Positions 5,757-8,120 of a DNA stretch of 8,120 bases are shown piece by piece (the stretch's first letter is position 1; each line of letters opens with the position of its first letter). Origin of the DNA: Flavobacterium sp. (GTDB taxonomy: Bacteria; Bacteroidota; Bacteroidia; Flavobacteriales; Flavobacteriaceae). The translations under genes and the position numbers were made by a program. A model generated the notes under the pieces. It searched no databases. It saw nothing but the letters and a program-made list of their open reading frames with translations, and was not told the origin of the DNA. Location: the NCBI GenBank assembly GCA_024642295.1, contig JAHEBK010000068.1:1-8120 (forward strand). Reading direction: 5' to 3'.

Positions 5757-8036
5757 ATGACAAATTTGAAAAAATATAGAAATACGTTGTTTTATTTCGG
5801 TGTAACGGGAGGGTTTTCAGCCTTGATTTATTGGATAATAAACAAGGGAAAACTGCTTCAAATAAAACATGATTTGCCAGTTAAGACAACAGAGCATAGC
5901 GCTTGGAATGATTTCATAGTTTCAATGGAACATAATTTCAAAGACCCATTGGCTATTTTGTTAGCTCAAATTGTCATGATTATTTTGACCGCTCGTTTAT
6001 TCGGTTGGATTTTTAAGCGCATTGGACAGCCTACAGTTATTGGTGAAATCATTGCGGGAATTGTTCTTGGCCCTTCATTAGTGGGAATGTATTTCCCAGA
6101 ATTTTCAGCCGCCTTATTTCCAGTGGAATCTTTGGGCAATTTGAAATTTTTAAGCCAAATCGGATTAATACTTTTCATGTTCGTCATTGGAATGGAATTG
6201 GATGTGAAAGTTTTGAAAAACAAAGCCAGCGAAGCCATTGTGATTAGTCATGCCAGTATTGTGATTCCTTTTGCGCTGGGAATTGGCTTGTCTTATTTTG
6301 TATATAATCAATTTGCACCAGCAGGAGTAGCATTTCTTTCTTTTAGTTTGTTCATGGGAATTGCCATGAGTATTACGGCATTTCCTGTTTTGGCTCGAAT
6401 TGTACAAGAAAGAGGCATTCACAAAACGCGATTGGGCGCTATTGTTATTACTTGCGCCGCTGCCGATGATATTACCGCTTGGTGTTTGCTAGCTGTGGTG
6501 ATTGCTATTGTAAAAGCGGGAGATTTTGTGGGCTCAATTTATGTTATTTCGTTGGCTTTGCTATATGTTTTGGCAATGATTTATATGGTAAAGCCCTTTT
6601 TAAAACGCATTGGAGATTTATATGCCGAGAAAGAAAGCATTGGAAAACCCGTGATGGCGATTTTCTTTTTGTTATTGATTTTGTCGTCCTATGCTACTGA
6701 AGTGATTGGAATTCACGCATTATTTGGTGCTTTTATGATGGGTTCTATCATGCCAGATCTAGCTAAATTCCGAATGATATTTATTGAAAAAGTTGAGGAT
6801 GTTTCCGTAATTCTTTTATTGCCTTTGTTTTTTGTCTATACAGGGTTGAATACCCAAGTTGGTTTGATTAATGATGCCTATTTATGGAAAGTTACGGGTG
6901 CTATTATTTTAGTAGCAGTTGTTGGAAAGTTTCTAGGAAGTGCTTTGGCAGCCAAATTTGTGGGGCAAAATTGGTATGACAGCTTAACTATTGGAGCCTT
7001 GATGAATACCCGAGGATTAATGGAGTTGATTGTATTAAATATTGGTTTAGAATTAAAAGTATTGACACCCGAGGTATTTACAATGATGGTAATCATGGCT
7101 TTGGTGACTACCTTTATGACGGGGCCGGCCTTAAATTTACTCAGTTTTCTTTTTAAACATAATCGTGAAACAGAATTGGAAGAGGAAATAGATAGTGATA
7201 AATACCGCATTCTGATTTCTTTTGGGAACAACGAAAAAGGAAAATCTCTTTTACGTTTAGCCAACAATTTAACCAAAAAGCAAAAAACAGCTTCAACAAT
7301 TACCGCCATGCATTTGTTGCAAAGTGAGGAATTACACTCTTTCAATATGGAAGAAATGGAGAAAGAGAGTTTTGACCCTATTTTGGACGAATCAGACCAA
7401 TTAGGATTGAAAGTAGCTCCTGTTTTTAAAGTAACCAATGATATTGAAACTGAAATTGCTGACGCCGCCAATCAAGGTGATTATGATTTGTTGTTAGTCG
7501 GTTTAGGGAAATCTATTTTTGAAGGAACACTGTTGGGGAAAGTTATTGGATTTACCACCCGAATCATCAATCCCGACCGTTTGATTGATAAATTCAAGGG
7601 AAAAGAAGGCCTGTTTGAAAACTCCCCATTTGACGAAAGAACAAGGCTAATTGTTGCCAAAACCAAGAAGCCTTTAGGGATATTAATTGACAATGAGTTT
7701 CAAGAAGCCAATCATGTTTTTGTACCCATTTTGAAATCGGATGATTCTGTATTGATTGATTATGTTCAAAAATTGATTTACAACAACAATTCGAAAATCA
7801 CTGTTTTAGACATGAATGGTTTTGTCAAAAATAATTTTGTAATTCAAAGCGCCATTGTTTCATTACTGCAAAAATACCCGAACAACCTTGAAGTGATTTC
7901 TGAAAAAGGGATTAATATTGCTTTTTTAAAACAACAAGATTTGATGCTAATTAGTTTGGCAAGCTGGAAAACAATTCAAGATTCTAATAATGATTGGCTG
8001 ATTGATGTTCCATCGGTATTAATTATTAAACCTTAA
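5757..8036 (+). CDS. CPA2-family cation:proton antiporter, CHX-like, with UspA-like cytosolic tail
   Basis: The 759-residue inner-membrane protein has an extra N-terminal TM (about 11-28), a short loop, then a Na+/H+-exchanger domain (about 64-467). Visible signatures are GQPTVIGEIIAGIVLGPS (90-107), ITAFPVLARIVQERG (206-220), CAAADDITAWCLLAVV (233-248) with the Asp237-Asp238 pair, and MNTRGLMELIVLNIG (416-430). These resemble the plant and bacterial CHX-type branch of CPA2 (monovalent cation/H+ exchange) more than glutathione-gated KefB/KefC. The cytosolic tail (about 468-759) looks like two UspA-type alpha/beta units: one from YRILISFGNN (483-492) to DYDLLLVGLG (575-584), one from RLIVAKTKKPLGILID (630-645). 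There is no TrkA-N (RCK) domain. Its likely job is K+ or Na+ exchange for pH and ion balance. ATG 5757 has no Shine-Dalgarno match, as usual in Bacteroidota; it is the first suitable start in frame and the N-terminal TM makes sense. It is transcribed divergently from the MMPL/RND gene, with 184 bp between the starts. Confidence 0.92.
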   Translation: MTNLKKYRNTLFYFGVTGGFSALIYWIINKGKLLQIKHDLPVKTTEHSAWNDFIVSMEHNFKDPLAILLAQIVMIILTARLFGWIFKRIGQPTVIGEIIAGIVLGPSLVGMYFPEFSAALFPVESLGNLKFLSQIGLILFMFVIGMELDVKVLKNKASEAIVISHASIVIPFALGIGLSYFVYNQFAPAGVAFLSFSLFMGIAMSITAFPVLARIVQERGIHKTRLGAIVITCAAADDITAWCLLAVVIAIVKAGDFVGSIYVISLALLYVLAMIYMVKPFLKRIGDLYAEKESIGKPVMAIFFLLLILSSYATEVIGIHALFGAFMMGSIMPDLAKFRMIFIEKVEDVSVILLLPLFFVYTGLNTQVGLINDAYLWKVTGAIILVAVVGKFLGSALAAKFVGQNWYDSLTIGALMNTRGLMELIVLNIGLELKVLTPEVFTMMVIMALVTTFMTGPALNLLSFLFKHNRETELEEEIDSDKYRILISFGNNEKGKSLLRLANNLTKKQKTASTITAMHLLQSEELHSFNMEEMEKESFDPILDESDQLGLKVAPVFKVTNDIETEIADAANQGDYDLLLVGLGKSIFEGTLLGKVIGFTTRIINPDRLIDKFKGKEGLFENSPFDERTRLIVAKTKKPLGILIDNEFQEANHVFVPILKSDDSVLIDYVQKLIYNNNSKITVLDMNGFVKNNFVIQSAIVSLLQKYPNNLEVISEKGINIAFLKQQDLMLISLASWKTIQDSNNDWLIDVPSVLIIKP

Positions 8037-8037
8037 A

Positions 8038-8115
8038 ATGAGTTGGAAATTTAGTATTCAAAGAACCAGCGAGTTTTTAGTATCTTTTTTCTTAATCACT
8101 AAAGCCCTAAATTAA
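8038..8115 (+). CDS. Doubtful 25-residue ORF directly after the antiporter gene
   Basis: One base after the antiporter stop codon an ATG opens a 25-codon frame that closes within the window. The peptide has a polar start (MSWKFSIQRTSEF) and a hydrophobic stretch (LVSFFLI), so it could be a tiny membrane peptide made by re-initiation. No Shine-Dalgarno sequence, recognisable family or length argument supports it. Such a frame occurs easily by chance; it may be only the 3' untranslated region. No strong terminator is visible here; CTTAAT (8091-8096) / ATTAAG (8111-8116) is a weak dyad only. Confidence 0.12.
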   Translation: MSWKFSIQRTSEFLVSFFLITKALN

Positions 8116-8120
8116 GTACA

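Noticed and set aside
6878..7471. 197-codon open frame on the minus strand
   Set aside because: It is antisense to the antiporter, which has clear family motifs throughout; the translation has no recognisable domain and is the complement of conserved coding sequence.
1..8120. Defence island, CRISPR array, toxin-antitoxin, mobile element or novel multi-gene system
   Set aside because: The three long genes are intact members of familiar families; I saw no spaced repeat array, transposase, integrase, nuclease or paired small genes.

Overview
The window is AT-rich (roughly one third G+C by eye) and looks like chromosomal DNA of a Flavobacterium-like member of the Bacteroidota. The support is the codon bias, Lys/Ile/Phe/Asn-rich proteins, start codons without clear Shine-Dalgarno sequences but with A-rich leaders, and promoter elements of the Bacteroidota type (TTG, about 19 nt, TAnnTTTG). 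No rRNA, tRNA, CRISPR array, insertion sequence or phage gene is visible.

Layout. Positions 1-241 hold no gene: a compact GC-rich segment (about 91-174) lies next to a clear intrinsic terminator (188-219) that ends the first gene. A minus-strand gene (242-2866) encodes an 874-residue cytoplasmic glycoside hydrolase of the GH63-like / MGH1-like (alpha/alpha)6-barrel group. A 288-bp gap follows, with a good promoter for that gene, a short direct repeat and two AT-rich hairpins. Next, also on the minus strand, is a 12-TM RND/MMPL-type transporter (best start 5572, 805 residues). A divergent intergenic region of 184 bp separates it from a plus-strand gene (5757-8036) for a CPA2/CHX-like cation:proton antiporter with a long UspA-like cytosolic tail. 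The last 84 bases hold only a doubtful 25-codon ORF.

How the genes relate. The transporter and the antiporter are divergently transcribed and share one intergenic region, but nothing in the sequence ties their functions together. The hydrolase lies downstream of the transporter on the same strand but has its own promoter and terminator, so it is probably a separate unit. I see three unrelated conserved bacterial genes (intracellular sugar hydrolysis, lipid or hydrophobe export, ion/pH homeostasis), not a defence, secretion or biosynthetic system. The most useful observations are the corrected transporter start, the GC-rich intergenic segment, and the asymmetric loss of the acidic pair in one half of the transporter.
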